Source: a virus | IMG/VR virus record: IMGVR_UViG_3300037231_000287 | Span: 1-38,948 of that record | Strand: one strand, 5' to 3' | Length of the DNA: 38,948 nt | Shown here: positions 29,775 to 37,165 of the stretch, piece after piece | How positions within the stretch are numbered: position 1 is the first letter of the stretch | Layout of the letters: every line of letters begins with the position of its first letter | The notes under the pieces: model-generated | Told to the model about the DNA's origin: nothing | What the model saw: the letters and a program-made list of their open reading frames with translations, nothing else | The model's database searches: none | Translations under genes and position numbers: made by a program

Positions 29775-30074
29775 TTACTTCCCGGAACCTGCTGTCGACG
29801 CCTGTTCGATAGGCTGCCTGGCAGTACCAAGCCGGGCCTGGATCGCGGCCTTCAGCAACTGCTCCACCGCCGCACTCGCGGTGTTGTCGTTGATCAGTAG
29901 ATGCGGCGCCGAATAGGCAACGACGCCCGCCGCGGCTGCGATGCTGTCATCCCCTGTCAGGACGCGCACTGCCTCGCCGGCCGACAGGGCCGCCAGGGCG
30001 CCGATGCCATGGATGGTCGTGGGCTGGCGCAGCCAATCCACGAAAGCCGCCTGCAACGGCGCCAGCAGCTTCAC
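29775..30074 (-). CDS. Hypothetical membrane-associated protein (possible holin)
   Basis: This 99-aa protein starts with GTG 30074 in a GTGA overlap with the lipoprotein gene. It has moderately hydrophobic stretches (IHGIGALAALSAGEAVRVLT, and DSIAAAAGVVAYSAPHLLIN) and a charged C-terminus. Its place beside a lipoprotein in the region where Mu-like phages keep lysis genes makes a holin possible, but the hydrophobicity is weak and no holin motif is seen. Confidence 0.6.
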   Translation of the reverse strand: MKLLAPLQAAFVDWLRQPTTIHGIGALAALSAGEAVRVLTGDDSIAAAAGVVAYSAPHLLINDNTASAAVEQLLKAAIQARLGTARQPIEQASTAGSGK

Positions 30075-30616
30075 GGCGCCAGTTCCTGCACCGCTACTGG
30101 CGCCACAGGCACCAGGGCCACAGCGGGCAGGGCATCGGCTGATGCTAGGATTTTCGTGACCGTAGGCGGCCCCGCGTCGGCCAGGAAGAACTGGGCGCCA
30201 CCGATCAGCAGATCCAGCTCAGCTTTGTGTGCCGCGGATAGCGCACCGGCCGGCAGTGCATTCACCGCGTTCCGAACATCCGTAAGGACACCGGACAAGG
30301 TCACCGGCAAGACGTCACCGGTCAGCCCCGCGATTTCCGGATTAAGCGTGGCCTCCACTTTGGCGACGATCGCCGCGTCGGCTGGATGCGCAAGGAGCCA
30401 ATTTGCCGCATCCCGCTGCAGCCCGCCGTTAAACGATTGGAGGCCCGATACGACCGTCGCCATAGTGATCTTAGGCGCGGGCGCGGGCGCGGCCGTCGGC
30501 GATGTTGCGCTCGCGACCGGCGGCACACCGCTGGTCACCGGCGCAGTGCCGGTTAGGGCACCGCAGCCCGCCAGTAGCGCGCATGCAGCCATCGCAATGA
30601 ATGACTTCCAGAACAT
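30071..30616 (-). CDS. Putative lipoprotein (late region start)
   Basis: This 181-aa protein begins MFWKSFIAMAACALLAGCG, a lipoprotein signal with lipobox LAGC, so it is probably exported and lipidated. ATG 30616 is favoured by a strong GGAGAAGG ribosome-binding site 2 bases... counted from its last base, about 5-6 from its centre; GTG 30631 is the other option. The rest is Ala/Pro-rich then helical (VVSGLQSFNGGLQRDAANWL). In phages such proteins may be outer-membrane spanin-like or superinfection factors. It is the first gene after the Mor/C-type activator and the third dyad element. Confidence 0.72.
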   Translation of the reverse strand: MFWKSFIAMAACALLAGCGALTGTAPVTSGVPPVASATSPTAAPAPAPKITMATVVSGLQSFNGGLQRDAANWLLAHPADAAIVAKVEATLNPEIAGLTGDVLPVTLSGVLTDVRNAVNALPAGALSAAHKAELDLLIGGAQFFLADAGPPTVTKILASADALPAVALVPVAPVAVQELAP

Positions 30617-30680
30617 GACCTTCTCCGCCACCGAGAAATTCGGCTTGGGAGCAAAGGTAGTCGCGGACGAAGAAGTGCAT

Positions 30681-30702
30681 CATGCCCACCGTGGTGGGGT
30701 AG
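30681..30702. promoter_or_regulatory. 22-bp conserved dyad element, copy 3 (start of late region)
   Basis: The core CCCACCGTGGTGGG at 30685-30698 is preceded by CATG and followed by GTAG, exactly as at copies 1 and 2 except for a single core base difference from copy 2. It starts two bases after the stop of the Mor/C-type activator in the gene direction and lies upstream of the lipoprotein and lysis/packaging genes, the place of Mu Plys. No standard -10/-35 was confirmed. Confidence 0.6.
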
Positions 30703-30704
30703 CG

Positions 30705-31130
30705 TCAGATCAGTTCGAAATCCAACTGCCTGGCGCTGCCATCCTGTGGCTGGCGCTGCATGCCCTTATGGGTCCGCGCCATCGGTGCCCAGCCGCTGTT
30801 TGCCAGCCGCTGAACGAAACTCTCGGTCGCACCGACCAGCAGGGCGATCTCGCCGTGGCTGCGGCCACCTTGCGCCATTAAAACCCGCGCTCGCCATTCG
30901 CGGCACAGCGGCAGACGCATGAGCGTGCCACCGAAACTACCCCCGAGGCGCATCAAAGAAACCTCATCCAGGTGCGCCGTCAAGAAGCTGTTGGAAACAT
31001 TCTCGGGCTTGGGCACGTGCAGCCGCGTTCCGCCACGCAGCGCCAGCAGGCGCATCGTGTTGTCCACGCCGATGCAGCCGACGAGCTCGGCTACTTCGGG
31101 GGGCGGATCGGGGATGCGTGCAACCCGCAT
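30705..31130 (-). CDS. Mor/C-type late/middle transcription activator
   Basis: This 141-aa protein fits the Mor/C family: a helical N-terminal dimer part (PDPPPEVAELVGCIGVDNTM), RGGTRLHVPKPENVSNSFLT (the strand-like HVPK segment resembles the Mor beta-strand) and a C-terminal helix-turn-helix (GRSHGEIALLVGATESFVQR, about residues 88-107). Mor activates the middle promoter and C the late promoters in Mu; only one such gene is seen here, so it may do both. It is immediately followed by dyad copy 3. Confidence 0.75.
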   Translation of the reverse strand: MRVARIPDPPPEVAELVGCIGVDNTMRLLALRGGTRLHVPKPENVSNSFLTAHLDEVSLMRLGGSFGGTLMRLPLCREWRARVLMAQGGRSHGEIALLVGATESFVQRLANSGWAPMARTHKGMQRQPQDGSARQLDFELI

Positions 31131-31132
31131 GA

Positions 31133-31444
31133 TCAGGCCGCGACCTCCGGCAATGTCTGCCGCACGCGCAAACCGTTCGGCAGCGCGTTGTCCAACGCCG
31201 CCGCCAGTTCCGCACTCATCACGCCCGATAGCGGGAAATTCAGGGTTATGCTGGTGCCGCGGTCGCGGTCCCTGAATACCAGCCGCACATTCAGCCCGCC
31301 TTGGCGCGTCAAGTAAGGCCGCGTTTTCTCAACTAGCGTACAGCCCTCCACCAACGCCGAACTCCACGGTGGAATGTTAGGCAAGAATAGCGCTGCCGGC
31401 ATGGATGCCAGATAGCGCCCGAACCGCGCGCTCCGGCGCCTCAC
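31133..31444 (-). CDS. Hypothetical early/middle protein
   Basis: This 103-aa protein uses GTG 31444 (GTGA overlap). Near the middle is a short beta-rich section (RLVFRDRDRGTSITLNFPLS) and a helical end (SAELAAALDNALPNGLRVR). No recognised domain. It sits between the Mor/C-type gene and a short helical protein, in the region where Mu-like phages carry non-essential early genes. Confidence 0.6.
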   Translation of the reverse strand: MRRRSARFGRYLASMPAALFLPNIPPWSSALVEGCTLVEKTRPYLTRQGGLNVRLVFRDRDRGTSITLNFPLSGVMSAELAAALDNALPNGLRVRQTLPEVAA

Positions 31445-31662
31445 GCTGCCACCTGGGGCGCCCGGTGGCAGCGTCCGTCCTGGTAGCCTTCCTCACGTGC
31501 CTGCTCGGCCATGGCCACCGCCGGTGCCTCGATCAGTTGCTCGGCATATTCCAGTGCTATTGCCATCGCCTTGTGGCGCTCATTGGCCGGCATACTCCCA
31601 CCCAGCCGCACTGCTTCGCGCACCGCGCTCTTGATCGCCAATTGTAGCGCCGCCTTGTTCAT
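31441..31662 (-). CDS. Hypothetical short helical protein
   Basis: This 73-aa protein begins MNKAALQLAIKSAVREAVRL. It is helical and charged (ERHKAMAIALEYAEQLIEAP) with an Arg/His-rich end. Overlaps its neighbours on both sides (TGATG at 31662; GTGA at 31441-31444). No family recognised. Confidence 0.6.
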   Translation of the reverse strand: MNKAALQLAIKSAVREAVRLGGSMPANERHKAMAIALEYAEQLIEAPAVAMAEQAREEGYQDGRCHRAPQVAA

Positions 31663-31790
31663 CAGTACGCCCTTCCAAAATGGATGTTTTTCCGGCCGAT
31701 CTGCACATCCATTTTCACGACGCCGGAGGCCATCAGGCCAACCAGAACGCTGCAGATAATGGCAGCATAAATTCCCAATGCGCTCTTCAT
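31662..31790 (-). CDS. 42-aa small membrane protein
   Basis: A short gene with one hydrophobic segment (LGIYAAIICSVLVGLMASGV) followed by VVKMDVQIGRKNIHFGRAY. Its ATG overlaps the GemA gene stop as ATGA, and its stop overlaps the next start as TGATG, so it is part of the coupled chain. Likely inner-membrane peptide of unknown function. Confidence 0.65.
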   Translation of the reverse strand: MKSALGIYAAIICSVLVGLMASGVVKMDVQIGRKNIHFGRAY

Positions 31791-32233
31791 GACGCCTTCC
31801 CTGCGCGCAGCCGCGCGCGCCAACCTTTCAGCCCTTCGATCACCAGAACCGCCTCGGCGTGGCTGCAGAACTCGGGTGCGTCCACACCATCAGGAACCTG
31901 ATCGCTTTTCGTCTGCCGCCGCACGAACCCGCGCAGCTCGGCCGTGCCAGGTGTGCCATCCAAAAGCGGTTTGATGTCCTTCCAGATCGCGTAAATCAGC
32001 CGCACCTCGGGAACGGCGCTGATCGGCCGCGCGCTTTTCGGCTTCCAGCCGAGGCGGCGGAATTCGTCCAACAATGCGACCAGCTGCGTTTCGCTGCAGG
32101 CGGTACTGCTAACCTGCCCCGTGATGCGTTTGAGCACGTCGCGGTACGTGTCGTCGTCAAGGCGCATTTCTTTCTTGGCGATCTGCACCTTGGCGATAAC
32201 CGCTCGCCGCGGATCACGAGCGCTCGCCGTCAT
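31787..32233 (-). CDS. gemA: GemA/Mu gp16-family regulator (DUF1018)
   Basis: This 148-aa protein belongs to the GemA/gp16 family. AVIAKVQIAKKEMRLDDDTY, RDVLKRITGQVSS, and LVALLDEFRRLGWKPKSAR match the conserved core. In Mu, GemA is reported to affect host gene expression and DNA supercoiling/gyrase. It ends in a helical domain (EAVLVIEGLKGWRARLRAG). It is a typical early gene of transposable phages, here ATGA-overlapping with the upstream unknown gene. Confidence 0.88.
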   Translation of the reverse strand: MTASARDPRRAVIAKVQIAKKEMRLDDDTYRDVLKRITGQVSSTACSETQLVALLDEFRRLGWKPKSARPISAVPEVRLIYAIWKDIKPLLDGTPGTAELRGFVRRQTKSDQVPDGVDAPEFCSHAEAVLVIEGLKGWRARLRAGKAS

Positions 32234-32493
32234 AACGGCTTACTCACGGGATATTCTGCCGACGTATTGGCCAGATAGTCCGAGTACGTAATCAGCAGGG
32301 CGGCCACACGCCCTGGAGAGGCCCATTTCGTCAGAAGGTGCGTGGTAGCAAGCATAATGCCGCCGATTGCCACGGGGTACGCGCCGCCGGCCACAAGGGC
32401 TTCGATCATCGCTACCATGCGTGTGGCCATCTCGCGCTGGGCTGCATCCAGCTCCTCGGCCGTCATGACGGGCCGTTCCGATGCAGCGGTCAT
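32230..32493 (-). CDS. Hypothetical early protein
   Basis: This is an 87-aa protein from ATG 32493 (MTAASERPVMTAEELDAAQR), chosen because it overlaps the DUF3164 stop as ATGA. It has helices and a hydrophobic stretch (GGAYPVAIGGIMLATTHLLT). No recognised domain. The longer open frame upstream is antisense-like shadow of the DUF3164 gene. Confidence 0.6.
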   Translation of the reverse strand: MTAASERPVMTAEELDAAQREMATRMVAMIEALVAGGAYPVAIGGIMLATTHLLTKWASPGRVAALLITYSDYLANTSAEYPVSKPL

Positions 32494-33119
32494 GCCGCCC
32501 TCGCCGCGTCGAGGGGGATCTGCTGCCACTTCGCATCCAAATTCGGGCGCGCGTGGAAACGGATATACCGCTTGCTGCGGGTTATCTTGATCGCATCCGA
32601 TATCGCGTCCATGGCGCGCTTCCATTTCGGCTCCTCGATCGCCACCCGGCGCAGTGCTAAAATCCGGTCCACAGCCACCCGGCCTTCCGTGCCCACGTCG
32701 AAGGCGTCGTTCACGATTGCCCGCAAATTCTGGTTTCCGCCGGCGCTCCACTCCACCAGGCATTCATCGATTAGAGCCTTGGCGGCATTCAATTCCGGCC
32801 CCAACGCCAGGAAATGCCCTGTCGAAACTTCCACACGAAACAGGCCGTCCAATGTCTCCAGCGTGGTGTTTGAGCCGCGACGGTTTTTCGCACCGTATTT
32901 TTCGGCCAGAACGACCAGGAATTCATCCACATCGCTGAAGGCAGCTTCTCGAAACTCCAGAAGTGCCTTCTGCATTTGCATGGCGCGCTGGCACAGCATC
33001 AGCACCGTTTGATCCTGCAGCAACACATCCGGGCGCATGCGGCTACGCGAAACCCAGCCACCGCCTGGGGTCAAAACCAGATCGTCAGGCACGCCTGTCG
33101 TCTTCACGTCACCGTCCAT
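32490..33119 (-). CDS. DUF3164-family early phage protein
   Basis: This 209-aa protein is a DUF3164 family member typical of Mu-like early regions. ATG 33119 (MDGDVKTTGVPDD) has GGAG 6 bases upstream, so it is preferred to the one four codons earlier. Typical segments: QMQKALLEFREAAFSDVDEF, LEYGAKNRRGSNTTLETLDG-like (AEKYGAKNRRGSNTTLETL) and the C-terminal RAMDAISDAIKITRSKRYIR. Function unknown; it probably works in host take-over or replication. Confidence 0.85.
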   Translation of the reverse strand: MDGDVKTTGVPDDLVLTPGGGWVSRSRMRPDVLLQDQTVLMLCQRAMQMQKALLEFREAAFSDVDEFLVVLAEKYGAKNRRGSNTTLETLDGLFRVEVSTGHFLALGPELNAAKALIDECLVEWSAGGNQNLRAIVNDAFDVGTEGRVAVDRILALRRVAIEEPKWKRAMDAISDAIKITRSKRYIRFHARPNLDAKWQQIPLDAARAA

Positions 33120-33330
33120 ACTGCACTCCACGCCGTTGCGGTGCGGCGCCGAAACGCTCCACCTGGTTGGTTCGAATTGTCTGAATTTGCTGCTGCGCCA
33201 GCCGGCGTTCCCAATTTACGCGCGCTTCGTGGGCGCAGGCCGGGCACACATCGCGTTCGCACTTCAGGCCGCCGTGCACGGGCACCGAGCCCGCGCCGTT
33301 GCAAGTGCTGCACCCACCCGACCTACGCAC
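33109..33330 (-). CDS. Small four-cysteine zinc-binding-type protein
   Basis: This 73-aa protein has a zinc-finger-like arrangement: C-x2-C (CSTC) near residues 6-9, and later CERDVCPAC with three cysteines and HEAR. The tail is basic and Gln/Arg-rich (RRLAQQQIQTIRTNQVERFG). GTG 33330 is preferred because GAGGG lies 5 bases upstream; GTG 33336 is also possible. It overlaps both neighbours. No specific target known. Confidence 0.6.
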   Translation of the reverse strand: MRRSGGCSTCNGAGSVPVHGGLKCERDVCPACAHEARVNWERRLAQQQIQTIRTNQVERFGAAPQRRGVQYGR

Positions 33331-33598
33331 GGCCACCCTCGATCACCCGAAGGCGCCGCAACCGCCGCATCGGCGGTGGCGCGTTCGCCACGGCCTGCTC
33401 GCACGCATCGCCCACCATCTCGTCGAGCAATCGTTCCATGCGGTGCAAGTGGAATTGCTGCCTGCGCGCGGCGGCGGCGGAAAGCTCGAGTTGGTCAGCC
33501 CACCATTTCGCTTCCTGCGCGGTGATCGCGCCGCCGGCCTGCATGAAAGGCTGGAGGTTCGTAGCAATCAGTTTCAGGCGTTCCGATAAATCGAACAT
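33323..33598 (-). CDS. Hypothetical early protein after MuB
   Basis: This 91-aa protein begins MFDLSERLKLIATNLQPFMQ; ATG 33598 has AGGGG five bases upstream. It is helical with Arg/Ala/Gln-rich segments (ELSAAAARRQQFHLHRMERL) and ends in VIEGGRA. Position directly after B suggests an early accessory gene such as those between B and gemA in Mu. No family recognised. Confidence 0.6.
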   Translation of the reverse strand: MFDLSERLKLIATNLQPFMQAGGAITAQEAKWWADQLELSAAAARRQQFHLHRMERLLDEMVGDACEQAVANAPPPMRRLRRLRVIEGGRA

Positions 33599-33606
33599 CA
33601 CCGCCC

Positions 33607-34572
33607 CTACGCCGCTTCAGCGATGATTTTGGTGTTGCTGATCCGCTCCCAGCTGCGCCGGATCAGATCCGTGGTGACTGGTTTGCCGTCGGCCAGCATG
33701 TGCGCCAGCCGCATCGTTTTCGTGATGCCGCGAAGCGAGCCCGGTTGCTTGGCGATCCACGTTAGCAGGCGCCGCTCTTCGACCCCCTCGACGTTCCAGG
33801 CGTCCAGGATCATGCGCACATCCTCCTGGGTTGCCTTCAGGCGGGTGATGCGCATGCCAATGCGGCTAAATAGCTGCGCGAATTGCGCCTGGCGGCCGAA
33901 GCCTTCGATGCGCGTGTTCACCGTTTCGTTGCCGACGATGGCGACACCGATGCCGGCCAGGTCGTGCAGCGTCCGCAGCTGGTCGATGCTCGGGCTTGTC
34001 AGGTGCTGCGCTTCATCCACCACCAACAGGCCGCCGGAGCCACGCAGGCGGCGCTGGATGGCCCTTGAAACTGTCTGGCTGCTGTATTTTTCGGTCAGGT
34101 CCAGCGTCTGCGCGAGCGTATCGAGCACCATCCGCGGCGTCGAGAAGCACGGCTCGCACGTCAGCAAGAAAACGTTTGGATTGGTGGCCTGGTGCCGAAT
34201 TATCGACGTGGTCTTACCGAGGCCCGGCGAGCTGCTCAGGAGCACCAGCTCAGGGGCATACTGTGCGTGTTCCAGCAGCGAGATAAACTGCAGAGACGTC
34301 GGCGTGGCGATGTATCCAGGCGCGATGGGCATTTCGGCGCGCTTCTGCGCCATCGCCGCCTGCGCATCGATCCAGCGTTGCGCCTTTCTGGCGATGTCGC
34401 TGGTGCGGCCCAGGTACGTGTTGCCCATCCAGTTGCTGAATGTGCCGTAGGCAACGCCCGCCTCCTGGGCCACCTTCGTCATCGGCCTATCGCCCTGCAC
34501 GCGGCGCACTTCGGCGCGGATGGCCTCCTGCTGGTGGGCGTCTAGTGTGTTGTCATCCAGTGTATCGGTCAT
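33607..34572 (-). CDS. B: MuB-type AAA+ ATPase, transposition target selector
   Basis: This 321-aa protein is MuB. The N-terminal part has a helix-turn-helix-like DNA-binding section (MTKVAQEAGVAYGTFSNWMG, residues 31-50). The AAA+ part has Walker A SSPGLGKTTS (K120, T121) and Walker B LLVVDEAQH (D186, E187), with a C-terminal GSLRGITKTMRLAHML helical domain. It binds target DNA in an ATP-dependent filament, keeps transposition off itself (target immunity) and activates MuA. ATG 34572 starts MTDTLDDNTL, 56 bp after A. Confidence 0.93.
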   Translation of the reverse strand: MTDTLDDNTLDAHQQEAIRAEVRRVQGDRPMTKVAQEAGVAYGTFSNWMGNTYLGRTSDIARKAQRWIDAQAAMAQKRAEMPIAPGYIATPTSLQFISLLEHAQYAPELVLLSSSPGLGKTTSIIRHQATNPNVFLLTCEPCFSTPRMVLDTLAQTLDLTEKYSSQTVSRAIQRRLRGSGGLLVVDEAQHLTSPSIDQLRTLHDLAGIGVAIVGNETVNTRIEGFGRQAQFAQLFSRIGMRITRLKATQEDVRMILDAWNVEGVEERRLLTWIAKQPGSLRGITKTMRLAHMLADGKPVTTDLIRRSWERISNTKIIAEAA

Positions 34573-34628
34573 GTAGCCTCTCTCTGCCCGTCTGGGGCGT
34601 TGCGTTGCGTCCGGCCGGCGACGATCCC

Positions 34629-36605
34629 TCAATCGTCGCCGGCCTCCTCCACCAGCCGCAGCTGGCCGTACTGCGCGCGGCGGGCCTGCGCTGCCGCCAC
34701 GAACAATTCGTCTGTTTCGGCTTCGCGCTCTTGCTCGGCAGCCGGCCGTGCCGCGATCGCCGCGTTGCCGTTGAACATGCGCACCACCTTTGTTTCCGGC
34801 AGCGGCGGGGCCTCGGTATCCCGCTTCGTCAGTTCTATGAGCCGCTGGGTGGTCATGCCGCCGCGCTCGATCGCGTCGTTGGCGGCTGCATTGCGGCGGT
34901 ATGTCGCAAGGTTGCGGGCATGGATTTTGGCGGCTTCCATATCGTTGAAGCCAACGGCTTCCAGACATGGCGCTGCACCAAGATACGATCCGTCCCAGTG
35001 ATACACGTGCAAGTCTTCATGCAGCGCGTCGGGATCAAACCGAACCGTCAGGCTTGCACCGGTAAATTGCTGCAGAAACTGCGCCCAATAGCGATTTCCG
35101 TGGAAATAGATGGAGCTATCGGGCGCGCGCGGTTTGATGTGTTGCGCGGCCAGCAACCACAACTGCTTGTGCTTTGGAGAAGCCTTCTTGATCTGTGATT
35201 TGTTGTAGGAAATCTCAAAAGCTTGCTGAAATGATAGCTTGCCCGCGCAAACCTTGGTGCGGCGCCCGGCGCGGGCGTTGTGATCGCGAATGCCTTCGCC
35301 AACCACCTGTAGGAAAAGCTCGATCGGCACAGCCTTTGAAGCGTCGAAATCTTCCGGCCTGGCGCCCGGCGAGTTGCCGCAGTACGCGCCTTCGAAGCGG
35401 ATATCCTTGGCGATCCGCCGGGCGAAGTCACCAAAACCACGCTCGATGGGCTTACTCTGGCCCGAATATGGCAGCGTGAAGCGCACATCGACGCCGAGCT
35501 GCTTCATGATGCCTTCGGGTTCAGCCTCCCGGTATTTGTAGCGGAAGCGGTTCTTGATGCCGCCCGTCAGGGCCTTCGCGGTGAAGCCGCGGCCGTTATC
35601 GAGGTAGCAGAGGTCGGGAATGCCATAGGTTTCGACCATTTCGCCGAAAGCCCGTTGCACCAGATACAGATTTTCAGTCCGATCAACCTTCCAAGACAAA
35701 AACATGTCGGAATAAAGGTCTTGAAATCCGACCATCATCGGGCGGCCGACAACTCCATCCGCCCAGCGCACGAAAACGTCCCACTTGTGGCCGTCCGCGT
35801 TCACCGCCTGCAGAGCATGGAATACGCTCCGGTCGCGATCCTGGTGCGGGAATTTTGCCTTGACGGCGTGGCGCCCCTCGCGCGCCAGCGTCAATGTTTC
35901 GACCGGCACCTGCTGCATGCGCCGCCACATTGTCGCCCGGCTCGGTAGGATCCAGCCGTTCTCTTTCGCCACCTTCCAAATCGCGAAATATGCGTCGCTG
36001 AACAGCGGCTTCGATTGGCGGGCATATTCGGCATAGAGCGCGTTCCACGCCTCTGGTGAGCACTCGGCCGTCGCCGTGCGCCCTGCGTAACTCGGCGCCA
36101 GCAGGGGAAGCCACTCTGTGCGCGGCCGGCCTTTAACCTTGCGCTCCCAATCGTAGACGGCGCTCTTGCTTACGCCGAAGGCCTGCGCGACATCGATCAG
36201 GGCATTCAGCTTTGGCCGGCCGGTGCGCTCCACCATGTCGCGCACCATGTCCAGCACTTGCAGGCGTCGGTCCGCTTCCGCGCGGGATTTCTCGGTCTGC
36301 TTAAAGAACCAGTCCCACAAAGCCGCGTCAGTGCCGGCCGCCTGCGCATTTGTGCGCTCGGCATCGTCATTCACGATGGCATTTGCCGCCGACCAGGTCA
36401 GGCGCGCGTCGGGCGGCAATACCGACCAATGGTATTCGAAGCCGCCGCCGCGCTCGGCCCGTCGGCGCCAACGCTTGCCGGCCCACTCCGGCCGGCGCCA
36501 GTCGTCACGTTCGGCCAGCGCCAGTACGTTCACTTTGGAAGTGGGAACGCCCGGCAACCCCATGGCGGCGATTTCTGCCGCGGTGAACCATTCGCATGGG
36601 GCCAT
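34629..36605 (-). CDS. A: MuA-type DDE transposase
   Basis: This 658-aa transposase carries an intact DDE set at D271 (VNADGHKW), D336 (YLDNGRGF) and E388 (SKPIERGF); in Mu these are D269, D336 and E392. The N-terminal Mu HTH (MAPCEWFTAAEIAAMGLPGV, about residues 1-65) binds enhancer/operator sequences, followed by end-binding HTHs (ALIDVAQAFGVSKSAVYDWE), the catalytic rve-like domain about 240-440, the Mu C-terminal beta-barrel and a charged tail that may bind B. It starts as TGATG after the upstream gene. Confidence 0.95.
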   Translation of the reverse strand: MAPCEWFTAAEIAAMGLPGVPTSKVNVLALAERDDWRRPEWAGKRWRRRAERGGGFEYHWSVLPPDARLTWSAANAIVNDDAERTNAQAAGTDAALWDWFFKQTEKSRAEADRRLQVLDMVRDMVERTGRPKLNALIDVAQAFGVSKSAVYDWERKVKGRPRTEWLPLLAPSYAGRTATAECSPEAWNALYAEYARQSKPLFSDAYFAIWKVAKENGWILPSRATMWRRMQQVPVETLTLAREGRHAVKAKFPHQDRDRSVFHALQAVNADGHKWDVFVRWADGVVGRPMMVGFQDLYSDMFLSWKVDRTENLYLVQRAFGEMVETYGIPDLCYLDNGRGFTAKALTGGIKNRFRYKYREAEPEGIMKQLGVDVRFTLPYSGQSKPIERGFGDFARRIAKDIRFEGAYCGNSPGARPEDFDASKAVPIELFLQVVGEGIRDHNARAGRRTKVCAGKLSFQQAFEISYNKSQIKKASPKHKQLWLLAAQHIKPRAPDSSIYFHGNRYWAQFLQQFTGASLTVRFDPDALHEDLHVYHWDGSYLGAAPCLEAVGFNDMEAAKIHARNLATYRRNAAANDAIERGGMTTQRLIELTKRDTEAPPLPETKVVRMFNGNAAIAARPAAEQEREAETDELFVAAAQARRAQYGQLRLVEEAGDD

Positions 36606-37060
36606 CAGAGAATGCCCTCGCTCTTGGCTTCGCGGCGCAGCGCCTCGCGCTGGCGCCGTAATGTATCTTCGCGCTCCTGGATGGAGGCCAGTTCGATCAG
36701 TTTCAGAAAGCGCCGCTCGATCACGGTCCAGCCGAACATTTCGGCGATCAGCTCCAGCAAGCGGCGATCCTGCGTCGCATGCAGCAACGCGATCAGCCGC
36801 ACTGAATTGATGATGTGCCCCTCGCGGCCCTGACTGGCATAGGCGTTCAGCATATTTTCGCTGACGCTCTGGCCAAGAAACTCGCCCATGCGCTGGGCGA
36901 TCTCGGCACGCGAAAGCAGGCTTTCAGAAAGGGTGAGCGAAATCGCCCGGCACAGCTTGTTGTTGATGGTGGCTGCACGCACTTGATCCGCATCGAAGCG
37001 GGCCACAGGCTGCGGCGGTTGCCAGTCCAGCAGTCCAAGCTGCCCCGGGTGATTTCGCAC
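36605..37060 (-). CDS. Hypothetical early protein upstream of transposase
   Basis: This 151-aa protein lies between the ParB-like gene and MuA. GTG 37060 is chosen since AGGG lies 7 bases before; GTG 37066 is possible. It is mainly helical: ATINNKLCRAISLTLSESLL, SRAEIAQRMGEFLGQSVSEN, RLLELIAEMFGWTVIERRFL. SRAEIAQRMGEFL looks like a helix-turn-helix opening, so DNA binding is possible. Similar genes accompany A in other alphaproteobacterial transposable phages, but the function is unknown. Confidence 0.65.
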   Translation of the reverse strand: MRNHPGQLGLLDWQPPQPVARFDADQVRAATINNKLCRAISLTLSESLLSRAEIAQRMGEFLGQSVSENMLNAYASQGREGHIINSVRLIALLHATQDRRLLELIAEMFGWTVIERRFLKLIELASIQEREDTLRRQREALRREAKSEGIL

Positions 37061-37069
37061 TACCACGCC

Positions 37070-37165
37070 CTAGCGCTCGTCGCCGGTCAGGTGTGGACGG
37101 TTACCGTTCGCGATATCGTCGCGCATCGGCTCCACGGCCGGCGTATTCTGATCAATTTTGGTCAT
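37070..37165 (-). CDS. 31-aa coupled small ORF
   Basis: A short ORF (MTKIDQNTPAVEPMRDDIAN, then GNRPHLTGDER) whose ATG overlaps the ParB-like stop as ATGA. It is charged and may be disordered. It ends 10 bases before the next gene's start. It is real only if coupling is functional; nothing else supports it. Confidence 0.4.
   Translation of the reverse strand: MTKIDQNTPAVEPMRDDIANGNRPHLTGDER

Noticed and set aside
29368-29775. A long ORF starting MARAAALLFAALIWGSC, coupled by TAATG to the possible holin gene
   Set aside because: Its first residues look like a signal sequence, but the rest lies over the clear DksA/TraR and gp25 frames and has shadow composition. A short lysis-lipoprotein reading cannot be excluded but is not supported.
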